Assembly (NCBI GenBank): GCA_000438115.1
Contig: FR903632.1
Location: forward strand, 30,682 to 37,267
DNA: 6,586 bases
Reading direction: 5' to 3'
From: Prevotella sp. CAG:617
GTDB lineage: Bacteria; Bacteroidota; Bacteroidia; Bacteroidales; Bacteroidaceae
This document shows, one piece after another, positions 6,478 through 6,586 of the stretch (position 1 is its first letter; every line of letters starts with the position of its first letter). Both the position numbers and the translations under genes were made by a program. Below the pieces are notes generated by a model. The model made no database searches, was not told the origin of the DNA, and worked only from the letters and a program-made list of their open reading frames with translations.

Positions 6478-6586
6478 GCCGGAGGAGCCACAAAGGTGCC
6501 GGGTGGTTTGAATTATCCGCCGGGTAAATCAAACTGCCTGCCGGGAAAAAGAAACGGAAGCCGGCCGTGTTTCGTTTCTGTCCGGC
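6478..6586. repeat. Periodic CCGG array, unit 20-21 bases, continuing off the right edge
   Basis: The core (g/t)ccgg begins at 6478, 6498, 6519, 6540, 6560 and 6581, with steps of 20, 21, 21, 20 and 21 bases. Spacers differ but alternate in orientation: gtttga (6506-6511) faces tcaaac (6529-6534), and agaaacg (6550-6556) faces cgtttct (6573-6579), so neighbouring units form two palindromes. The steps of 20 would break any reading frame, so the regularity looks like DNA-level spacing of two helical turns rather than a heptapeptide repeat. The function is unknown. It lies upstream of the peptidase gene, and whatever it borders on the right is not visible. Confidence 0.6.

Noticed and set aside
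6478..6586. CRISPR array
   Set aside because: The unit is only 20-21 bases with a core of about 5 conserved bases, far shorter than CRISPR repeats and spacers, and no cas gene is visible.
6418..6586. Plus-strand protein with heptapeptide repeats across the CCGG array
   Set aside because: The frame is open to the edge, but it lacks an ATG start, and steps of 20 bases shift the repeated core out of frame.

Overview
The window looks like a chromosomal segment from a member of the order Bacteroidales (Bacteroides, Phocaeicola or Prevotella relatives). The evidence is a TAnnTTTG-type -7 promoter element upstream of each of the four genes, the absence of Shine-Dalgarno sequences before the starts, and protein types common in that group: a long two-module M16 zinc peptidase, a cupin-type AraC regulator and an SLC13 permease with RCK_C domains. 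The genus cannot be fixed from the sequence alone.

All four genes lie on the minus strand, so transcription runs from right to left. From right to left: (i) 6315-6586 is an upstream region with the peptidase promoter and, at the far right, an unusual array of CCGG-centred units about 20-21 bases apart that runs off the edge. (ii) 3402-6314 encodes an exported M16 (insulinase/pitrilysin-like) metallopeptidase. (iii) 3178-3401 is intergenic, with a strong hairpin and the AraC promoter. (iv) 2329-3177 encodes an AraC-family regulator. (v) 1619-2254 encodes a small membrane protein that joins two 4Fe-4S clusters to a four-helix domain whose histidines are spaced as in a di-heme cytochrome b. (vi) 1401-1618 holds a near-perfect terminator hairpin, a promoter and a leader with direct repeats. 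(vii) 1-1400 encodes the N-terminal 466 residues of an SLC13/DASS permease with two RCK_C domains, cut by the left edge.

Each gene seems to have its own promoter, and hairpins separate the peptidase from araC and the Fe-S gene from the permease. No terminator is visible between the AraC gene and the Fe-S gene (74-base gap), so these two may be partly co-transcribed and the regulator may control its neighbour. This central pair is visibly poorer in G+C than the flanking genes. There is no sign of rRNA, tRNA, CRISPR, insertion sequence or phage genes.

The points most worth a second look are the 20-21-base CCGG array at 6478-6586, the ferredoxin/di-heme membrane protein, and two structured intergenic hairpins.
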